Source: Opitutales bacterium (GTDB lineage Bacteria; Verrucomicrobiota; Verrucomicrobiia; Opitutales; T3Sed10-336). Taken from it: a DNA stretch of 47,061 bases. Below, piece after piece: positions 1 to 9,683 of this stretch (positions are counted from its first letter, which is position 1; every line of letters begins with the position of its first letter). The stretch is taken from positions 1 to 47,061 of the forward strand of contig SLTG01000110.1 of the NCBI GenBank assembly GCA_007130045.1, in the 5' to 3' direction. The notes beneath the pieces were generated by a model. That model searched no databases and was not told the origin of the DNA. It saw nothing but the letters and a program-made list of their open reading frames with translations. The translations under genes were made by a program, and so were the position numbers.

Positions 1-128
1 CAACGCCTGCGCCCGCATTCGGCTGGCTCCGCTTTTCCTGCCGCTTCCGAAATAATCCGCGTTGCCTTTAATCACCCCTTCCACGTACAGCTTCGTCCCG
101 ATCACCGCCCCGGCACTGAAAGCAGCGC
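1..128 (-). pseudogene. C-terminal fragment of a REP-associated (Y1/RAYT-like) transposase, cut by window edge
   Basis: One minus-strand frame stays open from about 128 to the window edge. It contains the stretch GAVIGTKLYVEG, then YFGSGRKSGASRMR. This pattern (GxxxGxxxYV, then FxxxRKxGAxxMR) resembles the C-terminal tail of Y1-type transposases related to RAYT proteins, which process short palindromic repeats. No catalytic His-x-His or Tyr lies in the visible part; the N-terminal catalytic domain is absent because the frame runs directly out of an SbcC-like gene. It is therefore a fragment joined to unrelated sequence. The family call rests on a short stretch recognised from memory, so it is tentative; the sequence left of the window would show whether the tail is complete. 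Confidence 0.5.
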
Positions 129-1417
129 AAGCTCCACGGCGACAGCGGCGCGCAGCGCAAGCAACAGTTGCTCCTTTGCTCCTTGGGAGAGGCTTTCGAA
201 AGGAATTCCTGTTTCCCGGTCTCGTCCCACTGCCGCGACCCGGAGCGATTCGTCGAGAAACACCTTCCGGTCCTTTCTCCCCGTGAGTTCCGCAAACCGC
301 ACCGACAACTGTTCTTCGAGCGGAGCGAGAACCCGCTCAAAAGCCTCGCGCTTACGGAAGCCCAGAAGCGATGCAAGGAAACCCGCCGACGACGCGCGGC
401 GCCTCACCCTGACGGACTCCTCATTCTTCGATGCCAGCCTTTCCCTAAGGCGAGCTTCCCTGCTGTATAGCCCATCGGATGCGCTATGGTTCAGTTCGCC
501 CTCCAACAGGTGCAGAAGCCGGTTGTGGCGATCGTAATCGCCGGCGGTTTCCTCGGCGGCTTTCACCGCGCGTTCATGCCGCCTCGGAAGCGACTCCCAG
601 TTTTCCGGCAGTTTTTTTCTCGCCTCCTCCATCCGCGCCTCGGCTTTCGCGAATTCACTTCCGGACCGTTTACGGGCGGCCTCCAATCCGCCTTCGTATC
701 GCGCGGACAATTCTTTGGAACGCGTTTCCAGTTCGACCCCGCTTCTCTTCGACCGTCTGCAGTTCTTTCTCCAACGCGTCCAGCTCAATTTCCACCGCCT
801 GGAGAGTGCCGCTCTTCTTAATCTGGCCCGTGGCGGTGAAGCACTCCTGGAATCGCGCCGACAACGCCGCCTCCAACGCGTCGCCCAACGGGTCCACTTC
901 GACCCGCGCCAGAACCGACCGTATGCGCCGTCCGGCCTCGCCTTCCCAAGCCGGCCATGCGGCGACCTCGTCCTGGCGCGCCCACAGGTAGCGCAACATG
1001 CCCCAATGCTGAGGCTTCGTCGCGCCGCTGCCCGCCTGCTCGCCGCCGATCAACTCAATGGTCCGCCTGTCCGCGTTGTCTTCTTCGGCAAGCAGCTCCC
1101 ACTTGTCATTGTTCTTCTGATACAAACGGCACTCCGGCCCGTTGAGGAAGCGCTTCTCGACAAGGAACTCTCCCTTACCGGTGAAAAACTCCACCGCGAC
1201 TTCCGGCGCCAAATCGGTTCCGGCCGGCTGCAGGTTCTTGATTTCCTGTGATTTTCCCGAGTACCTGTCGAACAACGCGCGCGGCCGCCCGCACCAGCGT
1301 CGATTTCCCTTCTTCGTTGTTCGCGGCCAGGATATTCAACCCGTCGCTCATCGGTCCCGTCTCGATGCTCTCACGGAAACAGGCGACGCGCGAAAGCCGG
1401 ATTCGCCGGAGGATCAC
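129..1417 (-). pseudogene. SbcC-like AAA ATPase, frameshifted and truncated
   Basis: The GTG start at 1417 overlaps the stop of the SbcD-like gene (GTGA). The N-terminus carries a P-loop, NEEGKSTLVRA, typical of SbcC/Rad50-like DNA-end processing ATPases. The reading frame then changes at about 1276-1288 (a GC-only run) to continue as FDRYSGKSQEIKNLQP, and again at about 737-748 (a GGGG run) to continue as RSGVELETRSKEL into a coiled-coil stretch. The third segment holds the ABC signature LSQGAKEQLLLALRAA, then the homology stops near 128, before any Walker B or D-loop. Only about 430 codons remain. The missing Walker B and two frameshifts argue for an inactive remnant. The shifts could be sequencing indels, but the lost 3' end cannot be explained that way. 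Confidence 0.75.
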
Positions 1418-2670
1418 GATGACACCTCCCGCAGTTCGCGGTGCAATACCTGCCGGACGGTTCGGAAGTAGGCGTCGTCGAATTCCCGCCAATCCTGCTT
1501 CCGCTCGGCACAGATCGCTTCAAGATCCTTGAGGCTCAACCCCGCCGCACCCGACCCATCCGGTCCATCCGAACCGGACCGTCCGGAAACGAGCGCTTCA
1601 ACGGCATCCAAGTCGGAGAGCACCCGTGCAATGAGCGGGCTTTCCCGGCGCAACGCCTCCCGCTCCGCGCAGGAAAGAGACGGGGCCGTTCGGTCATCGA
1701 TCATAGAGATAAAAAACCCGCCCAGCCTCTCCCTGAGCCATTCCAACACGTCCTCGCGAACATCATTGGCCGGAGTGCCGCGCAGGACAACCCGAAGGAC
1801 CGTTTTCCCGAAGTCACCGGTGCCGGTCGAAAGGAGCTCGTCCAAGTCGGCACGGGCGCTTTCAGCCTCCAACAGGGACACTTCAAGCCGGACCCATTGC
1901 AGCATCGCCGTATTTATCCATTGGATCCTGGGCGATTCGCCCGCGGAGGAGATCTCCACCAACGCAGCCCCGCCTTTCTCATCGGAGTTCGCGACCGGCC
2001 CGCCGGCTTGCGGTGAATTGAATGCGTCGGGCTCTGGGGTTCCGGGCATGACCATCCGTCCGCCGTCAAAAACCTGCCGCCGGTGCCAATGGCCGAGAGC
2101 GAGATAGTCGAGCCCGGCACGGGTTGCCGCCTCCAGATGAATCGGATGGTCGTCGGGCTGATGCTTGCTCTCGATGGCAGGGCTTCCGTGCGTCACACCG
2201 ATCCTGGGTCCCGTCCCCTCCAGCCCTTTCACCAGCTCGCCCATTCTGAGCGAAGGATCACGGGTCGATTTCTTCTGTATTATCGGCGCACTCACGAGCC
2301 ATCCGTCACCGAACGGATACGCCCGATTTTCCCGCAGAATCGTTACGTGGGGAGGCGGCTCGCTGAAAGGAGCCCGCAGCCAGATACATCCCGGGCCACT
2401 GAGAGGGTCGTGATTTCCCGGCAAAATAAAAGCCGGCACATCGGCAAACTCGCCGAAAAGGCTAAAAGTTTCCAGGACCAGCGTTTCCTCGACCTGGTTG
2501 TCCTCGAACAGATCTCCGGCGATCAGGAATGCGTCAACCGATTCACACCGGCACCGCTCCAGGGTGCGACGAAGGGTAGCCAAGCGGATTTTGCGTAATT
2601 CCTCCGCTTTTTCACCGAATTGGGAAAACCGGGCGCCCAATTGCCAATCCGCTGTATGGATAAATCTCAC
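1414..2670 (-). CDS. SbcD-like DNA repair exonuclease (metallophosphoesterase)
   Basis: 418 residues. It begins MRFIHTADWQLG and carries the ordered calcineurin-like phosphoesterase motifs: D-x-Q near residue 8, AGDLFEDN (GD-x-x-x-D/N), GNHDP (GNHD), THGSP and GHWHR (GHxH). These ligate the two-metal centre used by Mre11/SbcD nucleases on DNA ends. The length and the partner gene fit an SbcCD-like pair: the downstream ATPase starts within this gene's stop codon, implying translational coupling. Because the partner is frameshifted and truncated, this nuclease may now act without its ATPase or may be on its way to loss, yet its own frame and motifs are intact. It is not a close match to E. coli SbcD by eye, so no symbol is given. 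Confidence 0.85.
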   Translation of the reverse strand: MRFIHTADWQLGARFSQFGEKAEELRKIRLATLRRTLERCRCESVDAFLIAGDLFEDNQVEETLVLETFSLFGEFADVPAFILPGNHDPLSGPGCIWLRAPFSEPPPHVTILRENRAYPFGDGWLVSAPIIQKKSTRDPSLRMGELVKGLEGTGPRIGVTHGSPAIESKHQPDDHPIHLEAATRAGLDYLALGHWHRRQVFDGGRMVMPGTPEPDAFNSPQAGGPVANSDEKGGAALVEISSAGESPRIQWINTAMLQWVRLEVSLLEAESARADLDELLSTGTGDFGKTVLRVVLRGTPANDVREDVLEWLRERLGGFFISMIDDRTAPSLSCAEREALRRESPLIARVLSDLDAVEALVSGRSGSDGPDGSGAAGLSLKDLEAICAERKQDWREFDDAYFRTVRQVLHRELREVSS

Positions 2671-2740
2671 CGATGTGCATCCTACTCAGAACGCTTCCGG
2701 AATGAAGAATAAAACGCCCCGGAATTCTCGCCCGAAAACA

Positions 2741-2771
2741 AAAAAATCCTTCTGGATGGAAGGATTTTTTT
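2741..2771 (-). terminator. Rho-independent terminator after tRNA-Gly
   Basis: Bases 2741-2752 pair perfectly with 2759-2770 around a 6-base loop (stem core TCCTTC/GAAGGA, flanked by A-run and T-run). It lies 4 bases downstream of the tRNA on the minus strand. The A/T tails on both sides would let it work in both directions, but no plus-strand gene precedes it. Confidence 0.75.
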
Positions 2772-2774
2772 CGG

Positions 2775-2847
<73 letters not shown>

Positions 2848-2934
2848 GTTAAAGACAAAACACTCTTCTCCACGACCCTTACGCTGTCAACAGGATTCTG
2901 AGTGGATTTCTGTTCGAATCCTCCGGAACCGCCA

Positions 2935-4161
2935 TCAAACGTCGCTCTCGCCGTTTCCCTCCTCGCCGGACGTCAGCAGGCGCGCGCGACGGCGCTTCTG
3001 CAGGAATTGAAGAAAGATCACCGTTCCCATTCCCTCCCGGCTCTCGATTCCGACGTGGCCGCCGTGCTCACGCATAATCCGCTGAACGATCATCATTCCC
3101 AACCCGTGACCCTTTTTCTTGGTCGTGTAGTACGGTTGAAAGACCTTTGAAAGGTTGTCGCGGCTGATCCCGCTGCCCGAGTCGGCAATCTGCAGGTACA
3201 CCGAATCCTCATCACTCCACGCACGCACGCGCAGGTGCCCGCCCGCATCCATCGCATCCATCGCGTTCTTGAAAATATTGAAAAAGACCTGCTTAAGTTG
3301 GTTGCGGTCGCCGAGAACGACCGGCAGGTCACGATTGAGCTCGACGTCCACCCGAATGTCGCGGTCGGAAAGTTCATCAGACATCGTGTTCAACACCTCT
3401 TCGATCAGGTCCAGCAAGCGAATATCCTGAAAATCCGGCGGACTCGGACGGATTGCCTTAAGGAAATGATTGATGATTCCATCGAGTCGATTCACTTCGG
3501 ATTCACAAATCTCGACCGATTCCCTGATTTTCCCGGCGGCGAGCGAATCCTCAAGTTTCCGCAGTTGCCTCTGAATCAGTTGAAGGTGAATATTAATGGT
3601 GTTGAGGGGGTTGCCCATCTCGTGCGCGACCCCCCCGGCAAGAAGGAGAACCGACGAAATTTTTTCATTCTCGATCATCTCCTCAGTCGAGAGCTTCTCT
3701 TTGGTAATATCGTGGAGAATGACCGCAAAATGCCCGAGTTCACTCTCATTCAGGTTGGCGGAAGATTCGGGTTCCTCTTTGAACGGAACAATGTAAAGCC
3801 GCAGGAAGCGCCGTTCCGGGTAGGTGATTTCGATTTCCCGGAGCAGCAGCGGCAAACGGGGACGCAATTCCTCCAGGTTCGTCTCGATGCTTTTCGCCAG
3901 ATCCGGAACAAGCTTCCAAAGTGTCACTTCACCGATATCTTCATCCTTCAGGCCGATCAATCGGCTGGACGCATCATTGGCGTACTCGATCACTCCGTGA
4001 CGATCAATGACCAGGACTCCCTCGCGCAACGTATTGAACACGGTCTCCAGGAGTTTGCGTTCCCGCACGAGGCGCTGGATAAGATTCGTCAGGTTGACCG
4101 AATCCAGGCTTTCGAGCCGGCCGAGGACTTTGTCGAGTGAACTGATTTTCTTGGCGACCAT
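2935..4161 (-). CDS. PAS-domain sensor histidine kinase (NtrB-like), orphan
   Basis: 408 residues with no transmembrane segment, so probably cytosolic. A coiled N-terminus (about 1-40) leads to a PAS domain (about 40-155; [18 protein letters not shown] and the closing HDITKEK). HisKA follows with phospho-acceptor His180 in [13 protein letters not shown] HATPase_c domain follows, with N box [15 protein letters not shown]1 box DSGSGI, F box VFQPYYTTK and G2 box GHGLGMMIV. All kinase residues are present. No response regulator lies beside it; the flanks are tRNA-Gly and glycerate kinase, and the 197 bases upstream contain no recognisable gene. Its partner and signal are unknown. Confidence 0.93.
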   Translation of the reverse strand: MVAKKISSLDKVLGRLESLDSVNLTNLIQRLVRERKLLETVFNTLREGVLVIDRHGVIEYANDASSRLIGLKDEDIGEVTLWKLVPDLAKSIETNLEELRPRLPLLLREIEITYPERRFLRLYIVPFKEEPESSANLNESELGHFAVILHDITKEKLSTEEMIENEKISSVLLLAGGVAHEMGNPLNTINIHLQLIQRQLRKLEDSLAAGKIRESVEICESEVNRLDGIINHFLKAIRPSPPDFQDIRLLDLIEEVLNTMSDELSDRDIRVDVELNRDLPVVLGDRNQLKQVFFNIFKNAMDAMDAGGHLRVRAWSDEDSVYLQIADSGSGISRDNLSKVFQPYYTTKKKGHGLGMMIVQRIMREHGGHVGIESREGMGTVIFLQFLQKRRRARLLTSGEEGNGESDV

Positions 4162-4358
4162 AATTCAACCCCAATCCCGATGGTGACGCCTTCCGCCACT
4201 GAATTCCAGACTATTTCGGTCCCGGCTCCGCATGCCACAACGGCATTTTAAATGGCAATGGAAAGACAGCGCGTTCGCTTATTCGCGAAAATACGCATCC
4301 GAGGTTCCGTGATCTCCACGTCAATCGCGGTACTTTCGACCGCTCGGACATCTAGTGC

Positions 4359-5558
4359 TCAACGATCGCCGATCACCCTCCGGACCGCCTCAGTCAGGAA
4401 TTCACCCGTTAGCGGCAACGCCTCTTCCATCGGCATTTCCGGAGGGGTTATCGCCTCCAGCCGAACGCCCGCTTTGTCCAGAGACATCCGCTCCGTCTCC
4501 GACAATTGCACGGCACCCGCCAGCACGACGACCTGCTTTCCCATCGCCGCCGAATCTTTCACGATTCTACCCGGTCCCTTTCCGGAAAGCGAGGCGCTGT
4601 CGAACCGCCCTTCACCGGTAATCACGAGATCGGCCTGGCGTATCCGGTCCTCCAATCCAAGCCACTCCGCCACGAGATCGTAGCCCGGCACCCGACGCGC
4701 TCCAAAAGCCACCTGCAGGCCGAACGAGATCCCTCCGGCGGCGCCGGCGCCGGGTTCCTCCACGACCGATTTCGCGGCGCCAAACGCCCGGCACAAAAGT
4801 TCAGCCATTCGCGATGTCGCCTCCTCCAGTCGCGAAAGCTCCGTCTCATCCGCTCCTTTCTGTGGGGCAAAGACCGCGGCCGCGCCGTTCGCTCCCAGGA
4901 GGGGATTCTCGACATCGCAAGCGATCCATACCGGCGGAAGCGTCGCGATTCCCTCTGTCGCAAACCCAACGATGCGATCCCAAACCCGCGGGATGTAAGG
5001 TTGGCCGGGATGGTCTCCGGCACTCCCGGAATTCCCTCCTTCGTCGATTCGCTTGAGGCCGAGCGCAGCCAATGCGCCCAAGCCCGCGTCCTGCGTCGCG
5101 CTGCCCCCGACGCCCATCAGGATGGCAGCCGCGCCTTCTTTTGCCGCCGCTGCCAGCACTTCTCCCGTCCCGTAAGTGGTCGTTTCAAAAGGGTTTCGTT
5201 CCGAAAGCCTCAGAAGTCCGAGCCCGCTCGCCTGGGCCATGTCGACCACAGCCAGAGTGCCGGTCTCTGGAAAGCCGTAATTGCGTTTCATTCCGCTCGG
5301 CAGATCCTCCAGCCGGACACGCCCGTAAACGGCATCCACCGGAGCAAAACGCGGACCGCAAACCCGGCAGGATGCCAACGCTCCGCCTGCGCTCCGCGTA
5401 AGAATCTCGGCAAAGCCCTCCCCGCCATCGGTCAGCGGAACCACATCAACGAGCCAGGACGTATCCACTTCCCGCAACGCCTCTTCCGCCGCGGAACACG
5501 CCGCGGCGGCACCGAGCGCATCCTTGAACTTGTCGAAGACAAGGAGAATCTTCTTCAT
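4359..5558 (-). CDS. Glycerate kinase (GarK/GlxK family)
   Basis: 399 residues, starting MKKILLVFDKFKDALGA. The ATG at 5558 shares one base with the stop of the upstream superoxide dismutase gene (TGATG), which supports this start over longer in-frame choices. Family motifs include the N-terminal DKFKDALGA, PLTDGGEGFAE, GVGGSATQDAG near the middle and ITGEGRFDSASLSGKGP towards the C-terminus, the last belonging to the nucleotide-binding part of this family. The enzyme phosphorylates glycerate, linking glyoxylate or sugar-acid catabolism to glycolysis. No other glyoxylate-pathway gene is nearby, so the physiological route is not visible. Translation appears coupled to the dismutase gene, though the two have no obvious shared pathway. 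Confidence 0.93.
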   Translation of the reverse strand: MKKILLVFDKFKDALGAAAACSAAEEALREVDTSWLVDVVPLTDGGEGFAEILTRSAGGALASCRVCGPRFAPVDAVYGRVRLEDLPSGMKRNYGFPETGTLAVVDMAQASGLGLLRLSERNPFETTTYGTGEVLAAAAKEGAAAILMGVGGSATQDAGLGALAALGLKRIDEGGNSGSAGDHPGQPYIPRVWDRIVGFATEGIATLPPVWIACDVENPLLGANGAAAVFAPQKGADETELSRLEEATSRMAELLCRAFGAAKSVVEEPGAGAAGGISFGLQVAFGARRVPGYDLVAEWLGLEDRIRQADLVITGEGRFDSASLSGKGPGRIVKDSAAMGKQVVVLAGAVQLSETERMSLDKAGVRLEAITPPEMPMEEALPLTGEFLTEAVRRVIGDR

Positions 5559-6334
5559 CAGCCACTCGCCGCACGGTAGCGACGGGCGACGTCGTCCCAA
5601 TTGATGACGTTCATGAATGCGTCGACATAATCTCCCCGGCGGTTCTGGTACCTCAGATAATACGCATGCTCCCAAACATCGATCGCCAGCAGCGGCACAA
5701 CGCCGTGAACCGTTAGATCGTGATGCTTTTCCGCCTGGAGCACCACCAGCCGCCGACTCACGGGCTCGTAGCCAAGAATCCCCCATCCGCTAGCTTCCAC
5801 CGCTACTGAAGCCGCCTTGAAAAGCCGCGAGAAATTCGCAAATTCGCCAAAGCTCTCATTGACGGCATCGGCCAGATCGCCGGAAGGCTCCCCGCCGCCG
5901 TCGGGCGTCATGTTGTTCCAGAACAGCAAATGCATCGTATGTCCGGACCCGTGGAATGCCAGCTCCCGTGTCCAATGCTTGACCAGCCCGGCATCTCCTT
6001 CGCCCGACGCAATCTCATCGAGCTTCCGCAGGGCGTTGTTCGCCCCGTTCACGTATCCCTGATGGTGGACACTGTGGTGCAGCCGCATCGTTTCCACATC
6101 GATGCGGGGCTCCAGGGCGTCGTAATCGTAATCGAGCGGAGGGAGAACGAACTCACCGTCTCTAAACCCAATCTCGCTCTCTCTCGGCGCACGCTCTTCT
6201 CCGTCTTCACTTTGCGCTGCCGCGGTCGACGCGATGAAGGGAGCCGTTCCCATCGCGGCGGCGCCCAGGCCCAGCTTCTTCAGCAAATCGCGGCGAAGCG
6301 GATTGGTTGCGAACCTATCGGATGTGTCTTTCAT
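5558..6334 (-). CDS. Tat-exported Fe/Mn superoxide dismutase
   Basis: 258 residues, longer than the usual ~200 because of an N-terminal signal. RRDLLKKLGLGAAAMG is a twin-arginine type signal with a hydrophobic core ending near TAAA-Q, suggesting folded export with metal already bound. The mature domain has the ligand His in LHHSVHHQGYVNG, a second His in GHTMHLLFWNNM, and the Asp and His of DVWEHAYYLRYQNRR. It would dismutate superoxide in the periplasm. Fe versus Mn cannot be assigned from sequence alone. It is the first gene of a two-gene unit with glycerate kinase; 244 bases separate it from gatB, in which I see no gene. Confidence 0.93.
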   Translation of the reverse strand: MKDTSDRFATNPLRRDLLKKLGLGAAAMGTAPFIASTAAAQSEDGEERAPRESEIGFRDGEFVLPPLDYDYDALEPRIDVETMRLHHSVHHQGYVNGANNALRKLDEIASGEGDAGLVKHWTRELAFHGSGHTMHLLFWNNMTPDGGGEPSGDLADAVNESFGEFANFSRLFKAASVAVEASGWGILGYEPVSRRLVVLQAEKHHDLTVHGVVPLLAIDVWEHAYYLRYQNRRGDYVDAFMNVINWDDVARRYRAASG

Positions 6335-6578
6335 GGATGCTTCCAGAAGTTGAGGTTAACGATTTCAGATTTTTGAGAGAAACATTCATAAAGAACGGTC
6401 CCGGCGGGTGCAACCCTCAAACGGAGTTTCCGATGCCACCCCGCGGATCAAATAATCATCGGCACCAAAGTTCCACCTGAATTAAACAACGTCGGTCAAC
6501 GGTTCTTGAGCTGAGTGAACGGCGATCAACGGGCCCGATACTGCGAAAGAATTCCGGTGTCCGCCGAACCTGCCCTGA

Positions 6579-8027
6579 CTACAGTTTCCCCATTTCCTCG
6601 CGCAAGACCTGGTCGACCACCTTCGGATTGGCCTTGCCGCGGGTCGCCTTCATCACCTGGCCCTTGAGAAAATTGATGGCGTTCTCCTTGCCGGCCTTGT
6701 AGTCCTCCACCGACCTGGGATTCGCCGCGATGACCTCGCCGCAGATGCGGGTCAGCTCCCCGGTATCACTGGACTGTTTCAGTCCTTTCCTTTCAACGAG
6801 TTCCTCGGGACGATCACCGCTCTTGAACATTTCGACAAAAACCTCCTTGGCGATGTTGTTCGAGATCACACCCTCATTTACAAGCTTCACCAACCGTGCG
6901 ACATGGTCCGGGCGGAGTTTGCTGTCATCAATATCGATTCCCGCGGCGGAGAGTTCCCGCAACAGATCGTTCGCAATCCAGTTGGCCGCCGCCTTCGGCT
7001 GCCCGCACTTCTCCGAAGCCTCCTCGAAGAACGCCGCCAACCGCGCGTCCGGCACCAACACGGACGTCACCGTGTAGGGCAGATCGTATATTTCGCAATA
7101 ACGCCGCTGCTTTTCAAACGGAAGCTCGGGCAGCCCGCCGCGAATACCGTCGAGCCATTCCTTGTTCACGCGCACGGGCATCAGGTCCGGATCGGGGAAA
7201 TAGCGATAGTCGTGCGCCATTTCCTTGGTCCGCATCAGCGTCGCCGCTCCGGCGTCCGCATCCCACCGGCGGGTTTCCTGGACAATCTCCTCGCCGCGTT
7301 CCACGACATTGATCTGGCGCTGGATCTCGTAGTCAATGCCGTTGCGCACGCCGGAAATGCTGTTGAGATTCTTCAACTCGACCTTCACCCCCAGTTCCTC
7401 GGACCCTCGCGGACGGATACTGATGTTTGCGTCGCACCGGAGCTGTCCCTTCTCCATGTCGCAATCGGAGATTCCCCCGTAGATCATAACCTGCTTGAGT
7501 GCGGTCAGATAGGCGAACGCCTCCTCACCGGAATGCATATCCGGCTCGCTGACGATTTCCATCAGGGGAGTTCCGGCGCGGTTGAAATCGACCAGGCTTT
7601 CGTTTTCGAAATGATTGAGCTTGCCGACGTCCTCCTCAAGGTGAATCCGGGTAAGGTGGATAAGCTTGTGCTCGCCCATCACATTGCGCGAGGGGCCGGG
7701 AAGTTCGATCTCCAACTTCCCCCCGACGCATATCGGTTCGTCGTATTGGGAAATCTGATAATTCTTGGGACTGTCCGGGTAAAAGTAGTTCTTGCGATCC
7801 CATTTACAGACGGGGGCGATGTCGCAGCCGAGCATGAGCCCGGCCTTGATGATCTTGTCGATGGCCCGCTTGTTCATTACCGGCAGCGTGCCGGGAAGTC
7901 CGAGCACGACCGGATCGGTCAATGTGTTCGGATCCCGGCCGTAGCCGACGCCCGCCCGGGCGAACATTTTCGACTCCGTCTTGATCTGCACGTGAACTTC
8001 GAGACCGATGACCGCTTCGTATTTCAT
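6579..8027 (-). CDS. gatB: Asp/Glu-tRNA amidotransferase subunit B
   Basis: 482 residues, beginning MKYEAVIGLEVHVQ, the conserved GatB start; an upstream in-frame start would add an unrelated 28-residue tail and is rejected. The catalytic cradle has characteristic runs such as YFYPDSPKNYQISQYDEP, DFNRAGTPLMEIVSEPD and RCDANISIRP. The C-terminal half carries the helical and YqeY-like tRNA-binding tail (FLKGQVMKATRGKANP). GatB activates the mischarged Glu- or Asp-tRNA with ATP and receives ammonia from GatA. It is the last gene of a gatC-gatA-gatB order, 90 bases after gatA. Confidence 0.97.
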   Translation of the reverse strand: MKYEAVIGLEVHVQIKTESKMFARAGVGYGRDPNTLTDPVVLGLPGTLPVMNKRAIDKIIKAGLMLGCDIAPVCKWDRKNYFYPDSPKNYQISQYDEPICVGGKLEIELPGPSRNVMGEHKLIHLTRIHLEEDVGKLNHFENESLVDFNRAGTPLMEIVSEPDMHSGEEAFAYLTALKQVMIYGGISDCDMEKGQLRCDANISIRPRGSEELGVKVELKNLNSISGVRNGIDYEIQRQINVVERGEEIVQETRRWDADAGAATLMRTKEMAHDYRYFPDPDLMPVRVNKEWLDGIRGGLPELPFEKQRRYCEIYDLPYTVTSVLVPDARLAAFFEEASEKCGQPKAAANWIANDLLRELSAAGIDIDDSKLRPDHVARLVKLVNEGVISNNIAKEVFVEMFKSGDRPEELVERKGLKQSSDTGELTRICGEVIAANPRSVEDYKAGKENAINFLKGQVMKATRGKANPKVVDQVLREEMGKL

Positions 8028-8117
8028 GGATTCAAAATGGAAGGTTCGTCCGTGGCGGAGTCGAGGAGTTTGGAAGCGAGACAAGCTTGAATTCCCCTCG
8101 ACCCTCGACACTTTTGT

Positions 8118-9584
8118 TCATAACGCCGGATGTCTAGTGTGGTGGTCGTGGGCCTGCTCGAACTTCCGCGCGATCGCGAAGAGGTCCGCCTCCTTGAACG
8201 GTTGGCCGAGGATCTGAAGACCGATCGGCAAGCCGCCGCCGCTGAAACCGCATGGAATCGAGATTCCCGGGATGCCGGCCAAGTTGGCGCTGATGGTGTA
8301 GATGTCGCTCAGGTACATCTGAAGCGGATCGTCCACTTTCTCGCCCCTCCTGAAAGCCGGCGCGGGGGTGGTCGGCGTAATCAGGGCATCCACCTCCTCG
8401 TAGGCATTGAGAAAATCGCCGCGGATAAGCGTCCTCACTTTCTGAGCCTTAAGGTAATACGCATCGTAATAACCGCTGCTCAGCACATAGGTTCCCAGGA
8501 TCACCCGCCGCTTGACCTCCGGGCCGAATCCCTCGGCGCGTGTCTTGAAGTAAAGGTCGATCGCATCCTTCACGTCCGTGCTCCGGTGGGTGTAGCGGAC
8601 GCCATCGTAACGGGCCAGGTTCGACGAGGCTTCCGCCGTCGCGATAATGTAGTAAACACCGACCGCGTAATCGCTGTGCGGAAGCGAAACGTCCACGATC
8701 TCGCAACCTTCCTTCCTGTAAAATTCAATCGCCGCCCGGACCGCCTTTTCCACTTCCGGGTCCAGCCCCTCACCGAAGTATTCCCTCGGGATTCCCAGCT
8801 TCCACGGTCCCCGCTTCCGCTGCAACTCGGTTCTGTAATCTGGAATGTCGGTCTTGAACGACGTCGAATCAAACCGGTCGTGCCCCGCAATCGTCTGAAG
8901 CAGCAAAGCGGCGTCCTCGACCGTGTGTGCGAACGGGCCTATCTGGTCGAGAGACGATGCAAAAGCCACGAGGCCGTATCGGGAAACAAGCCCGTACGTC
9001 GGCTTCATCCCGACCACACCGCAAAGCGCGGCCGGCTGACGGATCGATCCCCCGGTATCACTGCCCAGACTCAGCGGCGCCTCGCCTGCCGCCACGCAAG
9101 CGGCGCTTCCTCCGCTGCTTCCACCCGGAATACACTCCGTATTCCATGGGTTGGCGGTGGTCTTGACCGATGAATTCTCGGTCGAAGAACCCATGGCGAA
9201 CTCATCCATGTTGAGTCGCCCCCAGACTACCGCGCCGGCATCCTTCAACTTGCGGATCGAAGTGGCGTCGTATGGAGAAACAAATTTGCCCAACATGCGG
9301 CTCGCGCACGTTAGGGGCTGCCCCTTCACGGCCATGATGTCCTTGATCCCCACAGGAATGCCGTCGAGCGGCCCGAGCGCCTCCCCGCGAGCACGGCGGG
9401 CATCGGAGGCCTTCGCCTGAGCGATGGCGTCGTCTTCATCGAAACTGATGAATGCGCAAACCTTTTCATCGACCGCCCGGGTTCGGTCGATCACCGCGCG
9501 GACAATTTCCTCCGAAGAAATCCGTTTCGATTCGAGCTCCCTGTTCAAGTCGGAAGCGGTGCGGTAATAAAGCGTTTCAGCCAT
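8118..9584 (-). CDS. gatA: Asp/Glu-tRNA amidotransferase subunit A (amidase)
   Basis: 488 residues, the normal family length. The Ser-cisSer-Lys triad of the amidase-signature family is visible: Lys81 in GIPVGIKDIMAVKG, cis-Ser near 156 in GGSSGGSAACVAAG and the nucleophile Ser near 180 in SDTGGSIRQPA. The enzyme hydrolyses glutamine and channels ammonia to GatB. It starts with ATG and lies 99 bases after gatC; that gap shows no gene. With gatB and gatC it makes the complete transamidation complex, so this organism can make Gln-tRNA and/or Asn-tRNA indirectly. Confidence 0.97.
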   Translation of the reverse strand: MAETLYYRTASDLNRELESKRISSEEIVRAVIDRTRAVDEKVCAFISFDEDDAIAQAKASDARRARGEALGPLDGIPVGIKDIMAVKGQPLTCASRMLGKFVSPYDATSIRKLKDAGAVVWGRLNMDEFAMGSSTENSSVKTTANPWNTECIPGGSSGGSAACVAAGEAPLSLGSDTGGSIRQPAALCGVVGMKPTYGLVSRYGLVAFASSLDQIGPFAHTVEDAALLLQTIAGHDRFDSTSFKTDIPDYRTELQRKRGPWKLGIPREYFGEGLDPEVEKAVRAAIEFYRKEGCEIVDVSLPHSDYAVGVYYIIATAEASSNLARYDGVRYTHRSTDVKDAIDLYFKTRAEGFGPEVKRRVILGTYVLSSGYYDAYYLKAQKVRTLIRGDFLNAYEEVDALITPTTPAPAFRRGEKVDDPLQMYLSDIYTISANLAGIPGISIPCGFSGGGLPIGLQILGQPFKEADLFAIARKFEQAHDHHTRHPAL

Positions 9585-9683
9585 GATCGTTGATTTGCTT
9601 GTTCACTCGTTGGTCGCGACGCCGCTCCCGGGATATCATCGAAATGACCCCGCCGAATCGGCAAGCCGCTCCGACGCCCCGTT

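Noticed and set aside
6903-8090. 395-codon plus-strand frame opposite gatB
   Set aside because: Antisense mirror of GatB codon structure; GatB motifs are unambiguous.
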